Both the position numbers and the translations under genes were made by a program. This document shows, in pieces, positions 62,795 through 64,000 of a DNA stretch of 64,000 nucleotides. Within the stretch, counting starts at the first letter, position 1; each line of letters opens with the position of its first letter. This DNA is from Pimelobacter simplex (GTDB lineage: Bacteria > Actinomycetota > Actinomycetes > Propionibacteriales > Nocardioidaceae), in contig NZ_CP096276.1 in the NCBI RefSeq assembly GCF_024662235.1, forward strand, positions 4,092,001-4,156,000. The letters run 5' to 3'. The notes below the pieces were generated by a model, which ran no database searches, had not been told where the DNA came from, and saw nothing but the letters and a program-made list of their open reading frames with translations.

Positions 62795-64000
62795 ATGACC
62801 ACTTCGACCACCACGCGCCTGGCCGACGCCGCCGCGCCGCTCGACGTCCTGCTCGTCGACGCCGCCCTCGGCCCCTTCCGCCGCTTCGTGCCCGACGCGT
62901 CCACCGCGAAGTGGGCGCTCTCGCTGGCCCGCCGCCCCCGCACGACCGTACGACGCCTCGGCGGTCTCGCCGGCGAGGCGGCCCGGATCGCGGTCGGCGC
63001 CTCCGACGTCACACCGCGCCGCGGCGACCGCCGGTTCGCCGACGTGGGCTGGACCGACAACCCGCTGCTGCGCCGCCTGGTCCAGCTCTACCTCGCGAGC
63101 GGCCGCACCCTCGACCAGCTCGTCGACGACGCCGCGCTCGACCCGCGCGACCGGCAGCGGGTCCGGTTCCTGCTGGAGAACGTGGTCGAGGCGCTGTCGC
63201 CGAGCAACGTCCCCCTGGTCAACCCCGCCTCCGCCAAGGCGGTCGTGGACACCGCCGGCCTGAGCCTGGCCCGCGGCGCCGCCCAGCTGGTCAAGGACCT
63301 CGCCGCCTCCCCGCGGATCCCCGACATGGTCGACACCTCGGGCTTCACGCTCGGCGAGAACGTCGCGGCCACGCCCGGCGCGGTCGTCTTCCGCAACGAC
63401 GTGCTCGAGCTGATCCAGTACGCGCCCCAGGCCGACGAGGTCTCCGAGGTGCCGGTGCTCGTCGTCCCGCCGACGATCAACAAGTTCTACGCGATCGACC
63501 TCGCGCCGGGGCGCAGCCTGGTCGAGCACAGCGTCCAGCAGGGCCGCCAGATGTTCGTCATCTCGTGGCGCAATCCCGACACCCGGCACGCGGCCTGGGA
63601 CTTCGACACCTACGTCCGGGCGATCCTCGACGCGCTGGAGGCGGTCGAGGAGGTCACCGGCAGCGCGCGGACCGTGCTGGCCGGCATCTGCTCGGGCGGC
63701 ATCCTGGCGAGCATCGTGGCGGCGTACCTCGCCGGGATCGGGCAGCAGGACCGGCTCACCGCGCTCGTCCTCGCCGTCACCGTGATCGACAACGCCGGCG
63801 CCGGCACGGTCGCCGCGCTGACCGACCCGCGCCTGGCCGAGCTCGCCAAGGCCCGCTCGGCGCGCAAGGGCTACCTCGACGGGCGGGCACTCGCGGAGGT
63901 GTTCGCGTGGCTGCGGCCCAGCGACCTGATCTGGAACTACTGGGTCAACAACTACCTGCTCGGCAAGCGGCCCCCGGCCTTCGACATCCTGTTCTGGAAC
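62795..64000 (+). CDS. phaC: Polyhydroxyalkanoate synthase, 3'-truncated by the window edge
   Basis: 402 codons are visible and the frame is open to the last base. The N-terminal PhaC region has [27 protein letters not shown] sequence (DRRFADVGW part) and the alpha/beta-hydrolase core has the lipase-like box GICSGG with active-site C299, where a lipase would have Ser. The enzyme polymerises 3-hydroxyacyl-CoA into carbon-storage granules. The catalytic Asp and His should lie beyond the window. ATG 62795 follows a region without a clear ribosome binding site. The class (I or II) cannot be decided here, as no phaE or phaR is seen. Confidence 0.9.
   Translation, partial: MTTSTTTRLADAAAPLDVLLVDAALGPFRRFVPDASTAKWALSLARRPRTTVRRLGGLAGEAARIAVGASDVTPRRGDRRFADVGWTDNPLLRRLVQLYLASGRTLDQLVDDAALDPRDRQRVRFLLENVVEALSPSNVPLVNPASAKAVVDTAGLSLARGAAQLVKDLAASPRIPDMVDTSGFTLGENVAATPGAVVFRNDVLELIQYAPQADEVSEVPVLVVPPTINKFYAIDLAPGRSLVEHSVQQGRQMFVISWRNPDTRHAAWDFDTYVRAILDALEAVEEVTGSARTVLAGICSGGILASIVAAYLAGIGQQDRLTALVLAVTVIDNAGAGTVAALTDPRLAELAKARSARKGYLDGRALAEVFAWLRPSDLIWNYWVNNYLLGKRPPAFDILFWN

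Overview
The window is GC-rich DNA with dense, often overlapping genes, many GTG starts and many promoters that seem to give leaderless transcripts. Gene content points to a high-GC actinobacterium: HspR with HAIR boxes, F420-dependent enzymes, SigE-family sigma factor, KstR-type boxes, DUF3151, DUF6230/DUF6114, class I lysyl-tRNA synthetase. My best guess is Nocardioides or a close relative; this is inference from gene content, not a database match. I see no rRNA, tRNA, CRISPR array, insertion sequence, integrase or phage genes. The sequence looks like ordinary chromosome with lineage-specific islands.

Layout. 1-5205: end of an FtsX-like ABC permease, a lipid/diacylglycerol kinase, a class I lysyl-tRNA synthetase and an unknown protein. 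5209-15792: DUF3151, an MFS exporter, ilvA, fbaA, a membrane protein plus SigE-type sigma factor pair, a SpoU methyltransferase, DedA, a VOC protein, pyrE, dapC and a membrane protein. 15844-23415: complete kdpFABCDE potassium system on the minus strand, including the 29-residue KdpF. 23584-26175: clpB with a HAIR box. 26633-31159: an XRE regulator, DUF4393 and DUF445 proteins and signal peptidase I. 31353-35475: a six-gene plus-strand operon of alternating DUF6230 (exported) and DUF6114 (membrane) genes plus an unknown exported six-cysteine protein. 35485-39559: dnaK-grpE-dnaJ-hspR with its own HAIR box.

39686-49593: aldo/keto reductase, then a group of redox genes (SnoaL-like, F420/deazaflavin protein, LLM oxidoreductase, DUF1214, SDR, sulfotransferase) with two palindromes matching the KstR consensus placed on the -10 elements, suggesting lipid or steroid metabolism. 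Uma2 and lipoprotein genes are interspersed. 49594-57583: MarR-type regulator, P450, a giant LuxR-type ATPase regulator, nitroreductase and ABC exporter. 57592-59204: NarL-type two-component pair. 59291-61495: a three-gene operon of an SPFH-like protein, a TrkA-C protein and an ArsB/SLC13-type permease. 61507-64000: PucR-type regulator divergent from a PHA synthase cut by the window end.

The most promising material for undescribed biology is the DUF6230/DUF6114 operon with its structured leader and internal hairpin; a pair of dispersed elements (2411-2569 and 9609-9764) with a shared core but different long stems, each ending 22 bases before a start codon; a palindromic in-frame insertion with foreign codon use inside an ABC exporter; and an over-represented word GTACGACG that recurs in different reading frames.
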